Source: JAAZIN01 sp964464625 (GTDB lineage: Bacteria > Bacillota > Dethiobacteria > DTU022). Taken from it: DNA of 60,869 bases. The position numbers and the translations under genes were made by a program. Below the pieces are notes generated by a model. That model did no database searches. It saw only the letters and a program-made list of their open reading frames with translations, and was not told the DNA's origin. The DNA is taken from assembly GCA_964464625.1 (NCBI GenBank), contig CAYXKD010000007.1:1-60869 (forward strand), written 5' to 3'. Below are positions 50,835 to 59,050 of this stretch, in pieces. The first letter of the stretch is position 1; each line of letters starts with the position of its first letter.

Positions 50835-52613
50835 TTGTTTCTAGAAGATCGGCTGGAGACTTTGCTTCCTTATGTTCAGAAACCGGCCCGTTATTCAGGT
50901 AGTGAATGGAATGCTGTAAAGAAAGATCACTTTTCTGTTGGAGTGCGCATGGCGCTGGCCTTCCCCGACCTCTACGAAGTGGGCATGTCCAACCTGGGGC
51001 TGAAAATACTTTACGAGATTGTCAATGGCCATCCCCGGATGCTTCTGGAGCGTGTTTTTGCTCCCGCCGCCGATATGGAGGCATTGATGCGCAAAGAGGG
51101 TTTACCACTTTTCACCCTTGAAAGCCTGCGCCCGGTACGGGAGTTTGATTTCCTCGGTTTTTCGCTGCAGTATGAGCTCAGCTACAGCAATGTCTTGAAC
51201 ATGCTCCATCTGGCGGGTATCCCCTTGCAGAGCAAAGAGCGCGGCAAGGATGAGCCGCTCATTATTGGCGGGGGGCCCTGCACATTCAATCCTGAGCCCC
51301 TGGCACCCTTTTTTGATCTATTTCTGCTAGGTGATGGTGAAGAGGCCCTGCCGGAAATACTTGAGCGCTGGATAGCCCTCTCTCATAAAGGGGGCGGAAG
51401 GGAGGAGATCCTGGGAGGCCTGGCCGCAATTGAAGGGGTTTATATACCGGAATTTTACCGGCCAATTTACGGGACAGGCACATATTTTCAGGGCATCGAG
51501 AGGTTGCACGGGGCGGCTCCAGAAATCGTCAGGAAGAGAACTCTGGGAGATCTGAACAGCGTCCCCTATCCCGTCGCACCGGTAGTCCCCAACATGGAGG
51601 TCGTTCATGACCGTGGCATGGTTGAACTTTTCAGGGGATGCAGCCGGGGCTGCCGCTTCTGCCAGGCTGGCATTATCTACCGGCCGGTGCGCCGGCGCAG
51701 CCCGGAAGAAGTGAAGCAAATTGCCCGGGAAATGTTGTGGGCCACCGGTTACGAGGAACTATCCCTGGCTTCGCTGAGCAGCTGCGATTACCCGGGGATC
51801 GATACCCTCATCGGCGGGCTTAATTCAGAACATGCCGCTGAAAATATCAGGTTTACCCTGCCCTCTTTGCGCCTGGACTCATTTTCGGTGGAGCTTGCCG
51901 GCCAGTTTCACCGGGCAAAGCGGGGCAGCCTCACCTTTGCCCCGGAGGCGGGTACAGAAAGGCTGCGCCAGGTAATTGGGAAAAATATTAGCGAGGATGA
52001 CCTTTTTACCGCAATCGGCGATGCCGTGGCCGCCGGCTGGCAGTCTTTCAAGCTTTATTTCATGATCGGCCTGCCTCTGGAAGAAGATGAAGATATCAGG
52101 GGGATTGCTGCCCTCTGCAAGGAGTTGCGGCGGCGGATCAAGGAGAGTCAGGGATGTCAGATCCGTCTTAACGTTAGCCTTGCCACTTTTGTCCCGAAAG
52201 CGCACACACCTTTTCAGTGGGAACCGCAGCTTTCCATGGACCTGGTAAGGCGGCGCCAGCGGATGCTTCAGGATCTTTTCCGGCCGATACGCGGCGTTAA
52301 TCTTAGCTGGCACGATGCCGGAAGTAGCTTTATGGAAGCTGTCTTTGCCCGCGGTGATCGCCGCCTGGCGCCGCTACTGGAGAGGGCCTGGCAAAAAGGG
52401 TGCCGCTTTGACGGATGGTCGGAGCACTTTTCCTTGCAGAGATGGCTGGATACCTTTGATGAATTAAAAATAAACCCGGAAGACTATGCTTACCGGCGCT
52501 TTGATGAGGCCTCGCCGCTGCCCTGGGATCACCTTGACAGCGGTATCAGCAGAAGCATTTTGCTCAGGGAGCATCGCCGCGCCCGTCAGGTTAATCTTTC
52601 CCTGGAGGGATAA
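50835..52613 (+). CDS. B12-binding/radical SAM protein, TIGR03960 type
   Basis: A 592-residue protein with an N-terminal B12-binding-like region (DLYEVGMSNLGLKILYEIVN to about 200) and a radical SAM core with CxxxCxxC in FRGCSRGCRFCQAG. LTFAPEAGTERLRQVIGKNI and FMIGLPLEEDEDIRGI are typical. The family is conserved in Firmicutes beside the TIGR03936 gene, and its reaction is not known to me. The TTG start has GGAGG 8 nt upstream. The next gene starts 1 nt after its stop. Confidence 0.9.
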   Translation: MFLEDRLETLLPYVQKPARYSGSEWNAVKKDHFSVGVRMALAFPDLYEVGMSNLGLKILYEIVNGHPRMLLERVFAPAADMEALMRKEGLPLFTLESLRPVREFDFLGFSLQYELSYSNVLNMLHLAGIPLQSKERGKDEPLIIGGGPCTFNPEPLAPFFDLFLLGDGEEALPEILERWIALSHKGGGREEILGGLAAIEGVYIPEFYRPIYGTGTYFQGIERLHGAAPEIVRKRTLGDLNSVPYPVAPVVPNMEVVHDRGMVELFRGCSRGCRFCQAGIIYRPVRRRSPEEVKQIAREMLWATGYEELSLASLSSCDYPGIDTLIGGLNSEHAAENIRFTLPSLRLDSFSVELAGQFHRAKRGSLTFAPEAGTERLRQVIGKNISEDDLFTAIGDAVAAGWQSFKLYFMIGLPLEEDEDIRGIAALCKELRRRIKESQGCQIRLNVSLATFVPKAHTPFQWEPQLSMDLVRRRQRMLQDLFRPIRGVNLSWHDAGSSFMEAVFARGDRRLAPLLERAWQKGCRFDGWSEHFSLQRWLDTFDELKINPEDYAYRRFDEASPLPWDHLDSGISRSILLREHRRARQVNLSLEG

Positions 52614-52614
52614 T

Positions 52615-53349
52615 GTGAACCGGATTCGTTTTCGCTATTCCAGCGGTAATGAGCTGCGCTATCTTTCCCATCTGGACATGCTGCGTCTTTTTCAGCGGGC
52701 TATGCGCCGGGCCGGGCTGCCGCTTCTTTATACCCGCGGCTACAGCCCGAGACCCAGATTGAGCCTGGCCGCACCTCTGCCCGTCGGAGTTACCGCTTCA
52801 AAAGAGTACGGAGAAATATATATGAAAGGGCCGCTTTCCCCTGCTTCCTTTTGCCGCCGTCTTGGAGGGCAGCTGCCCAAAGGGCTCATTGTGACAGGCG
52901 CCGCCATCGTGCCGCCAGAAGAGCCTCCTCTGGCAGCAGTGGTCAATGCAGCGCTTTACCGTGCTGTCTGGAAGGGCAGGCACCTTCCTTCCTTCCGGAG
53001 AGCGCTGCAAAAATCCCTGGACATGCTTCTTGCACAGCGGGAAATCATGGTCCACCGTTTGGCGAAAAACGGTAAGGTCACCAGTAAGAATATCCGCCCC
53101 TTCGTTTTTTCAGCGGATCTGCTTTCCTCTGATGAGTCCGCTCCGGCGCTTTTACTGCTGCTGCAGGTGGGCAGCAAGGGTGGTGTGTCGCCATTCCGCT
53201 TTCTTGAACAGCTCCCTCTGGAGTGCCCCGTTGAGGAAGAACGGTGCTGGCGGCTGCATCGTCAGGGCCTCTATATTTACAAAGAATTACTCATCGATCC
53301 TTTTCCTGAAGGAGGTGACATTTTGGATGGACAAAAAAATAATTGTTAA
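52615..53349 (+). CDS. TIGR03936 family radical SAM-associated protein (DUF2344)
   Basis: A 244-residue protein of the family that accompanies the TIGR03960 radical SAM enzyme, sometimes as a fusion. The N-terminus NRIRFRYSSGNELRYLSHLDMLRLFQRAMRRAGLP is diagnostic, together with YTRGYSPRPRLSLAAPLPVG. It has no cluster motif of its own. TGGAGGG precedes GTG 52615, immediately after the upstream stop. Its end overlaps rng by 23 nt. The function is unknown; a tRNA or ribosome role is only suggested by neighbours. Confidence 0.88.
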   Translation: MNRIRFRYSSGNELRYLSHLDMLRLFQRAMRRAGLPLLYTRGYSPRPRLSLAAPLPVGVTASKEYGEIYMKGPLSPASFCRRLGGQLPKGLIVTGAAIVPPEEPPLAAVVNAALYRAVWKGRHLPSFRRALQKSLDMLLAQREIMVHRLAKNGKVTSKNIRPFVFSADLLSSDESAPALLLLLQVGSKGGVSPFRFLEQLPLECPVEEERCWRLHRQGLYIYKELLIDPFPEGGDILDGQKNNC

Positions 53350-55081
53350 TTGTAATAACCGGGCAACGCGGGTGGCCATTCTGGAGAAGGGCAAGCTGGT
53401 GGAGCTCTATATTGAACGACCATTGGAACATCGCATTGTGGGCAACCTTTACAAGGGGATTGTCGCAAATGTGCTTCCGGGGATGCAGGCGGCATTTGTA
53501 GATATCGGTTTGGAGAAAAACGCTTTTCTCTACGTTGATGATGTCTATACTGATGTCCATGACGATGAAAAACCTCCCCCCTCCCGCTCGGCTATCGAGA
53601 AATTGCTCAAGGTTGGCGAGGAGGTCGTTGTCCAGGTGGTGAAGGAGCCTTTTGGCAGCAAAGGCGCCAGGGTAACGGGTCAGATTACCCTTCCGGGGCG
53701 TTACCTGGTTCTGGTGCCCGGTGCCGATTATATCGGAGTTTCCCGGCGCATTGAGAGCCAGGTTGAGAAAGAGCGGCTGCGGCAGGAAGCCGGACGGATA
53801 CGTCCTCCTGAGATGGGTTTGATTGTGCGTACGGTGGCTGAAGGAGCTGACGAGCAATCTCTTGAACAGGATTTGCACTTTTTAATGCAGTTGTGGCATC
53901 GTGTGCTGGCCCGCTTCCAACAGAAGACGGCGCCGGCTATACTATACCAGGACCTGGCATTAACATGCCGCATTGCCCGCGATCTTTTTGTAGAGGATTT
54001 TAACAGTTTCCTTATAGATGATGAACATGAATATGAAAAGGTAAGCGAAATCCTGGACTGTTTTTCACCGCAATTAAAGAAAAAAGTTTGCTACTATAAC
54101 CGTAGCGAGCCAATCTTTGAGCGCTACGGTGTAGAGAAAGAGCTGGAAAAGGCTCTTCAGGGACAGGTCTGGCTGAAAAGCGGCGGTTATCTGGTGTTTG
54201 ATGAAACGGAAGCCTTAACTGTCATTGATGTAAACACGGGGCGTTATACGGGGCGGCGCAACCTTGCTGAAACCATTTTGAAAACAAACCTGGAGGCGGC
54301 CGAAGAGATTGCCCGCCAGATCCGGTTGCGAGATATTGGCGGTATTATTATTGTGGATTTCATCGATATGACCATCGAGGAGCACCGCAAAAAAGTTCTA
54401 AGCAAGCTCAACGAATCGATCAAACAGGACCGCACCAAAACTTATGTTTTGGGGCTGACCAGCCTGGGTCTTGTAGAGATGACGCGCAAGAAGGTGCGTC
54501 AGGATTTGGCTGAGGTTTTACAGCAGCACTGTCCCTATTGCAAGGGGAGGGGGCGGGTTCTTACACCGCTTGCCGCCTCTACCCGCATAGAAAGCGATCT
54601 GAAAAAAACACTTCAGAAATCGCCGCAGGAGGCCTTTCTGGTGGAGATGCACCACGAGGTTGCCTCCATTATTATCGGGACAGGCGGCGGCAACCTGAAA
54701 AAGATGGAGGAGGAGCTGGGAAAACATATTTTCATCCGCGGTGCTGAGGATATGCATATAGAAGAGTATCGCGTTATTGCTGCAGGGAATTTAAAAGATA
54801 TCGAAAAGCTGGCCTTTCCTGTTTCACAGGGCGATGTGATGGAGCTTTTTATTGAAGAACCCCACAGCAGCGCTCCCGGAAACGGTATTGCCCGCCTCCA
54901 CGGCTACGTGATTAACGTTGCCGGTGCGGGAGAACAGGTTGGCCGGGTGGTGCAGGCGGAAATAACGGAGGTTTGCCGGACCTTTGCCCGGGCTGTCCCC
55001 ATTGCCAGAACAAAAAGGAGGCGCAGGCGGCCCTTTGCAAGGCTTCCCTCAGCTTCAAAAACCTCAAAAAGCCCGGTTTGA
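53327..55081 (+). CDS. rng: Ribonuclease G/E family endoribonuclease
   Basis: A 584-residue RNase that cuts single-stranded RNA, including rRNA precursors. It has an N-terminal S1 domain (GNLYKGIVANVLPGMQAAFVDIG), the catalytic metal site in LTVIDVNTGRYTGRRN and GGIIIVDFIDM, and the zinc-link motif CPYCKGRG. A C-terminal extension of about 140 residues includes a KH-like stretch (EMHHEVASIIIGTGGGNLKKMEEELG) and a TRAM-like basic tail. AAGGAGGTGA is 8 nt before ATG 53327. The region upstream in the same frame overlaps the previous gene and is not coding. Confidence 0.93.
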   Translation: MDKKIIVNCNNRATRVAILEKGKLVELYIERPLEHRIVGNLYKGIVANVLPGMQAAFVDIGLEKNAFLYVDDVYTDVHDDEKPPPSRSAIEKLLKVGEEVVVQVVKEPFGSKGARVTGQITLPGRYLVLVPGADYIGVSRRIESQVEKERLRQEAGRIRPPEMGLIVRTVAEGADEQSLEQDLHFLMQLWHRVLARFQQKTAPAILYQDLALTCRIARDLFVEDFNSFLIDDEHEYEKVSEILDCFSPQLKKKVCYYNRSEPIFERYGVEKELEKALQGQVWLKSGGYLVFDETEALTVIDVNTGRYTGRRNLAETILKTNLEAAEEIARQIRLRDIGGIIIVDFIDMTIEEHRKKVLSKLNESIKQDRTKTYVLGLTSLGLVEMTRKKVRQDLAEVLQQHCPYCKGRGRVLTPLAASTRIESDLKKTLQKSPQEAFLVEMHHEVASIIIGTGGGNLKKMEEELGKHIFIRGAEDMHIEEYRVIAAGNLKDIEKLAFPVSQGDVMELFIEEPHSSAPGNGIARLHGYVINVAGAGEQVGRVVQAEITEVCRTFARAVPIARTKRRRRRPFARLPSASKTSKSPV

Positions 55082-55106
55082 CAAAGGTTACGCCGCATGC
55101 TAAAAT
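55078..55106 (+). promoter_or_regulatory. Strong promoter of rplU-rpmA
   Basis: A perfect -35 TTGACA (55078-55083) overlaps the rng stop codon and is followed after 17 nt by -10 TAAAAT (55101-55106). It provides independent transcription of the ribosomal protein genes. Confidence 0.85.
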
Positions 55107-55112
55107 CGGCCG

Positions 55113-55213
55113 TAGGCTATTGATCACCGCTCGGAGAGGGCTGTCAAAGCCGGTCTTTAATAAATATTACCGGCTGCCTGCTCCGGCGAGTCCCTTCAGG
55201 AAGGGGTAATAAG
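55113..55213 (+). promoter_or_regulatory. Probable structured leader of rplU (L21-leader candidate)
   Basis: The roughly 100-nt leader contains complementary arms GCCGGT and ACCGGC separated by an AT-rich loop (about 55155-55182) and GC-rich pairs before the start. Autoregulatory L21 leaders are known upstream of rplU in Firmicutes. I infer one from position and structure, not from a model match. Confidence 0.4.
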
Positions 55214-55537
55214 ATGTACGCTATTATCGAGACGGGCGGCAAGCAGTACCGCGTGGAAGAGGGTAGACCGGTGCGTGTGGATAAGTTGCCGGCAGAAAAG
55301 GGAGAAGAGGTCGTTTTTGACCGCGTTTTGCTTTACAGCGACGAAGAAGAAACAAGAATAGGTTCGCCTTACCTTGAGGACTGCCGCATAAAAGGGAAGG
55401 TTACTGTTCAGGGGCGCGGGCGCAAGATTATTGTTTTTAAGTACAAAGCGAAAAAAAATTACCGTCGCAAGCAAGGCCACAGGCAACCTTTTACAGAGGT
55501 CCTGATCAAAACTATAGAGGTAGCGGCAAGTAAATGA
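55214..55537 (+). CDS. rplU: 50S ribosomal protein L21
   Basis: A 107-residue ribosomal protein that binds 23S rRNA. MYAIIETGGKQYRVEEG at the N-terminus and KYKAKKNYRRKQGHRQPFTEVLI at the C-terminus are diagnostic. AGGAAGGGG precedes the ATG. rpmA begins only 39 nt after its stop, leaving no room for the prp protease gene that normally sits between them in Firmicutes. Confidence 0.98.
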   Translation: MYAIIETGGKQYRVEEGRPVRVDKLPAEKGEEVVFDRVLLYSDEEETRIGSPYLEDCRIKGKVTVQGRGRKIIVFKYKAKKNYRRKQGHRQPFTEVLIKTIEVAASK

Positions 55538-55576
55538 TTCTCAGCAATACCTGGAATTAGTTGGGGAGGTGTAGAA

Positions 55577-55849
55577 ATGGCTACAAAGAAAGGTGGAGGA
55601 AGTTCACGCAACGGCCGTGACAGTCAGGCCAAGCGTCTGGGAGTAAAACGCTACGGCGGCCAGCTAGTTAAAGCCGGCAGCATCCTTGTACGCCAGCGGG
55701 GCAGCACTATTCATCCCGGTGTGAATGTGGGCAAGGGCAAAGATGACACACTTTTTGCCACTGCTGATGGAACAGTTGTTTTTGAATACAACCGCCGTGC
55801 CAAGAAACAGGTAAGCGTCTATCCCTTGGAAAGCGAAGCGATTATGTAA
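55577..55849 (+). CDS. rpmA: 50S ribosomal protein L27 without the Firmicute N-terminal extension
   Basis: A 90-residue ribosomal protein whose N-terminal tail reaches the peptidyl-transferase centre. It begins MATKKGGGSSRNGRDS, like proteobacterial L27, and not with the MLxxNLQxFA-type extension that Firmicutes remove with the Prp protease. Reading upstream in frame there is no start codon between the rplU stop and ATG 55577, so no extension can be encoded. GGGGAGGTG is 7 nt before the ATG. A strong terminator follows. Confidence 0.98.
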   Translation: MATKKGGGSSRNGRDSQAKRLGVKRYGGQLVKAGSILVRQRGSTIHPGVNVGKGKDDTLFATADGTVVFEYNRRAKKQVSVYPLESEAIM

Positions 55850-55850
55850 G

Positions 55851-55877
55851 ACCCGGGGGTTACCCCGGGCTTTTTTT
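55851..55877 (+). terminator. Rho-independent terminator after rpmA
   Basis: Stem CCCGGGG/CCCCGGG (55852-55858 and 55863-55869) with a 4-nt loop is followed by CTTTTTTT, 2 nt after the rpmA stop. Confidence 0.92.
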
Positions 55878-55996
55878 ATGGCAGGGCACGGTGTGAGGCC
55901 TGGGAAGGGCATTGGAATTTTACGGATACAGCCTATCGACGGGCTATGCCGCGCCCCGGATCTGTTTGGGGACAATACTCTGAAGACCACTGCACT

Positions 55997-56026
55997 GCTG
56001 TCCTGAAGGCGAAGGCCAAAGGATCC
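55997..56026. repeat. Short dispersed repeat, copy 2
   Basis: A 30-nt unit beginning GCTGTCCTGAAGGCGAAGGC and ending AAAGGATCC, with two differences from the copy at 49839-49868. It lies in the gap before obgE. Confidence 0.6.
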
Positions 56027-56109
56027 CCGTCTTGGGCAAAATAAATATCCACGAATCATTCCTTAATGGCAGTGTGGGCAATTTATGGGGATCACGTGAA
56101 AAGAGGTGT

Positions 56110-57408
56110 TTGCCGATATTTGTCGATGAAGTATGGCTTGAAGTTTATGGCGGCAAAGGGGGCAATGGAATGGTATCGTTTCGCCGCGAAAAACATGTCC
56201 CCAGGGGCGGCCCCGACGGCGGTGACGGCGGCGACGGAGGCAGTGTTCTTCTTATTGCCGATAACTCCAAACAGAGCTTTCTGGATCTGCGCTACCGGCG
56301 GCACAGAAGGGCTGATAACGGAGCTAACGGGAGCACAAAAAACCGCCATGGACGGCGCGGCGCCGACCTTAAGATACCGGTTCCCCCGGGCACCCTTATC
56401 CGTGACGAGCAGGGCCATTTACTGGGTGATCTGACACTCCCAGGACAGAAAATAAAGGTGGCTGCAGGTGGGAAGGGCGGCCGAGGAAACAGCCGCTTTA
56501 CGACCGCGCGGCACCAGGCTCCACGCCATGCCGAGAAAGGGCTGCCCGGTGAAGAGCGTAAAATATATCTTGAATTAAAGCTGCTCGCCCAGGTGGGTCT
56601 GGTGGGATTCCCCAATGCCGGTAAGTCAACACTGCTTTCGCGCATATCTGCCGCCCGCCCAAAGGTGGCTGACTATCCCTTTACCACCCTGACGCCGCAG
56701 CTCGGTATTGTGGAACGGGAGGATGGGCAAAGCTTTGTCGTTGCCGACCTGCCAGGTCTGATTTCCGGGGCACATCGCGGTGCCGGACTGGGCCACCGCT
56801 TTTTAAGGCATGTGGAGCGCAACCTGCTGCTTTTGCTCGTAATTGATCTGGCTCCCGCCGCCCAGCCCGAAGCGGCCGAAGCCTTCGCCGGGCTGGTCAG
56901 TGAACTCGAACTTTACAGTGATCAGCTTGCGGACTATCCTCGTGTTATTGCCGGCACCAAGATCGATCTGCCCGGTTGGGAAGAAAACCTGGAGCGGCTG
57001 CAGCCTGTAGTAGAAAAGGCCGGGGGCGATCCAGCAAAAATATTTCCCCTTTCTTCTGTAACCGGGGCAGGTATAGAGAAGCTGCTATATGAACTTGCAG
57101 CAGAAATCAGGCGCCTTGAAACGTCACGGCAAAATGCACCGCCGGTAGAGGAAACAATTACCCTGCCGGAGGCTGCCGCAGATCAGGAAGGATCTTTTTT
57201 TGTTGCGAAGGAAGATGATCATTACCGGGTTCGCGGTGCACGCATTGAAAGAATAACGGCGCAAACTGATTTTGAAAACGAAGAATCGCTTCAGCGCTTT
57301 CAACGCTACTGCCTGCGCTGCGGATTGGAGGCTGAATTAAAAAGAATGGGCATTAAAGAAGGAGATAGGGTCTGTATCGGCGAAGAAGAGTTTAATTATA
57401 ATACATGA
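56110..57408 (+). CDS. obgE: Obg family GTPase CgtA/ObgE
   Basis: A 432-residue GTPase for 50S assembly and stress or sporulation signalling. The glycine-rich Obg domain starts FVDEVWLEVYGGKGGNG and includes GGPDGGDGGDGG. The G domain has G1 GFPNAGKS (166-173), VADLPGLI and GTKID. The C-terminal OCT domain is present (about 350-432). I chose TTG 56110, which fits the family N-terminus and overlaps AGAGGTG closely; TTG 56032 and GTG 56074 are less likely. nadD overlaps its stop or starts just after it. Confidence 0.93.
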   Translation: MPIFVDEVWLEVYGGKGGNGMVSFRREKHVPRGGPDGGDGGDGGSVLLIADNSKQSFLDLRYRRHRRADNGANGSTKNRHGRRGADLKIPVPPGTLIRDEQGHLLGDLTLPGQKIKVAAGGKGGRGNSRFTTARHQAPRHAEKGLPGEERKIYLELKLLAQVGLVGFPNAGKSTLLSRISAARPKVADYPFTTLTPQLGIVEREDGQSFVVADLPGLISGAHRGAGLGHRFLRHVERNLLLLLVIDLAPAAQPEAAEAFAGLVSELELYSDQLADYPRVIAGTKIDLPGWEENLERLQPVVEKAGGDPAKIFPLSSVTGAGIEKLLYELAAEIRRLETSRQNAPPVEETITLPEAAADQEGSFFVAKEDDHYRVRGARIERITAQTDFENEESLQRFQRYCLRCGLEAELKRMGIKEGDRVCIGEEEFNYNT

Positions 57409-57425
57409 AGTTTCTGGAGGAGCAC

Positions 57426-58070
57426 GTGCCTTTGCCCTTACCACCCAACCTTAAGCCCGGCCCGGTTAATATCGGTCTCATGGGCGGAACTTTTGACCCG
57501 GTACATATCGGGCACCTCGTCTCAGCTGAAGAAGCAAGACAGCAGTTTTCTCTGGACTATGTAGTTTTTATTCCCGCCGGCCTGCCGCCACACAAAGAAA
57601 AAGAGCAGGTATCGCCTGCAGAACACCGTTACCTTATGACCACTCTCGCAGTGATGTCCAACCCATCCTTTGTTGTCTCCCGCGTGGAGGTGGATAAAGA
57701 TGAGCCCACCTATACCATCGATACGCTCAGCCATTTTACTGACAGCTGTGCTCCAGGAACGAATTTTTTCTTTATCACCGGAGCAGATGCCATCATGGAA
57801 ATACTTACCTGGAAAGATTACTTTAAGCTGATCAGGCTCTGTACATTTATTGCTGTTTCACGCCCGGAATTTCCCCTGGAGAGGCTTGGAGAAACCACAG
57901 CAAAACTTTCTTTAGAGCTGCGTACAAAAATTCACCTGCTGGAAATTCCGGCTCTGGCCATATCGTCCACGTTTATTCGCAAAAGGGTGGCCCTGGGGAA
58001 AACAATCAAATATCTGACACCTGAACCGGTAGAGCAGTATATCAAAAAACACGGCCTTTATAAAAAATAG
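57426..58070 (+). CDS. nadD: Nicotinate-nucleotide adenylyltransferase
   Basis: A 214-residue enzyme that makes nicotinate adenine dinucleotide from NaMN and ATP in NAD synthesis. The nucleotidyltransferase motif is GGTFDPVHIGHL, and ISSTFIRKR is the C-terminal ATP loop. FIPAGLPPHKEKEQVSPAEHR is typical. GTG 57426 has GGAGG 5 nt upstream; an ATG at 57405 overlapping the obgE stop is an alternative without a good site. It belongs to obgE-nadD, with yqeK and rsfS downstream, a standard Firmicute group. Confidence 0.95.
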   Translation: MPLPLPPNLKPGPVNIGLMGGTFDPVHIGHLVSAEEARQQFSLDYVVFIPAGLPPHKEKEQVSPAEHRYLMTTLAVMSNPSFVVSRVEVDKDEPTYTIDTLSHFTDSCAPGTNFFFITGADAIMEILTWKDYFKLIRLCTFIAVSRPEFPLERLGETTAKLSLELRTKIHLLEIPALAISSTFIRKRVALGKTIKYLTPEPVEQYIKKHGLYKK

Positions 58071-58119
58071 TTTGTTAACTGTGGAAATAGGTTATAATAT
58101 TCTTGGAGGTGACAGCTTG

Positions 58120-58374
58120 ATGGTAAAAACGCTTTATGTGGGGAATATTCCCTGGAGTACCACCGAAAGCCAGCTGGAGGAATTTTTTGCTCAATATGGC
58201 CAGGTGCTGGGTTGCCGGATTATTACCGAAAGGTCAACAGGCCGGTCCAGGGGGTATGGTTTTGTCGAAGTCAATGAAGATGAGATGGAAGAGATCATGG
58301 AGAAAACAAATGGCGCCGATCTCGATGGTCGAAAAATTGTGGTGAATGAGGCGAAACCCCGGGAAGATTCTTAA
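58120..58374 (+). CDS. Small RNA-binding protein with one RRM domain
   Basis: An 84-residue protein made of a single RNA recognition motif. RNP2 is LYVGNI near the N-terminus and RNP1 is RGYGFVEV. The family resembles cyanobacterial Rbp and other small bacterial RRM proteins, whose targets are mostly unknown. TTGGAGGTGA precedes ATG 58120, and a TATAAT at 58092-58097 suggests its own promoter. It is inserted between nadD and yqeK, which are usually adjacent. Confidence 0.9.
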   Translation: MVKTLYVGNIPWSTTESQLEEFFAQYGQVLGCRIITERSTGRSRGYGFVEVNEDEMEEIMEKTNGADLDGRKIVVNEAKPREDS

Positions 58375-58468
58375 GGTATCTTAAAAAACCTTTTCAAATG
58401 ACGCAATTTTCCGGACAGTTTGGCTCGCCTGGATTTATCTCCCGCTTTACGGGCGCAGGAAATAAAGC

Positions 58469-59047
58469 ATGGAAATAGAACTTTACCGTAAACTAATCGA
58501 GGGACATCTGGAGGAAAGGCTTTACCGGCATTCCATAGGGGTGGCTGAGACAGCTGAAGCTCTTGCCGGTCATTATCGGGCAGAGAGGCACCGGGCCTAC
58601 CTGGCCGGGTTGCTTCATGACTATGGAAAGGCTTACAGCCGGAATGAGCTTTACCTGAAGGCAAAATTGTATGGGTTACGCCTGGACAGGATCACCCTGG
58701 CGGAAAAAAGGCTGCTGCATGCCCCGGTTGGGGCTGTCCTGCTGCAGTCTGAACTGGGGTTGACCGATGGTGTAGTGATCAGAGCGGTAGCTCGACATAC
58801 TACCGGGCATGAAAGGATGACGCTGCTGGAGAAGGTTCTCTATCTGGCTGATTTGATTGAACCGGGGCGTAATTTTGACGGGGTGGAGAAGCTGCGAGAA
58901 ATTGCCTTTGCCGGCCTTGATAATGCTCTGCTGTCGGCAGTGGATCAGACGATCCAGTCGGTGATCAGCCGGGGCATGCTGCTCCATCCCCTTTCTGTTC
59001 AATTTCGCAACAGCTTGCTGGCCGGCTTAAAAGAGAACGGAGGCTAA
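58469..59047 (+). CDS. yqeK: HD-domain bis(5'-nucleosyl)-tetraphosphatase YqeK
   Basis: A 192-residue HD-fold hydrolase that splits diadenosine tetraphosphate symmetrically to ADP in characterised members. The metal motif is LLHDYGK, with upstream His in YRHSIGVAETAEALA and downstream HAPVGAVLLQ, RHTTGHERM and LADLIEPGR. It is next to nadD and rsfS, as in most Firmicutes. The ATG at 58469 has no strong Shine-Dalgarno. Confidence 0.93.
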   Translation: MEIELYRKLIEGHLEERLYRHSIGVAETAEALAGHYRAERHRAYLAGLLHDYGKAYSRNELYLKAKLYGLRLDRITLAEKRLLHAPVGAVLLQSELGLTDGVVIRAVARHTTGHERMTLLEKVLYLADLIEPGRNFDGVEKLREIAFAGLDNALLSAVDQTIQSVISRGMLLHPLSVQFRNSLLAGLKENGG

Positions 59048-59050
59048 GAG

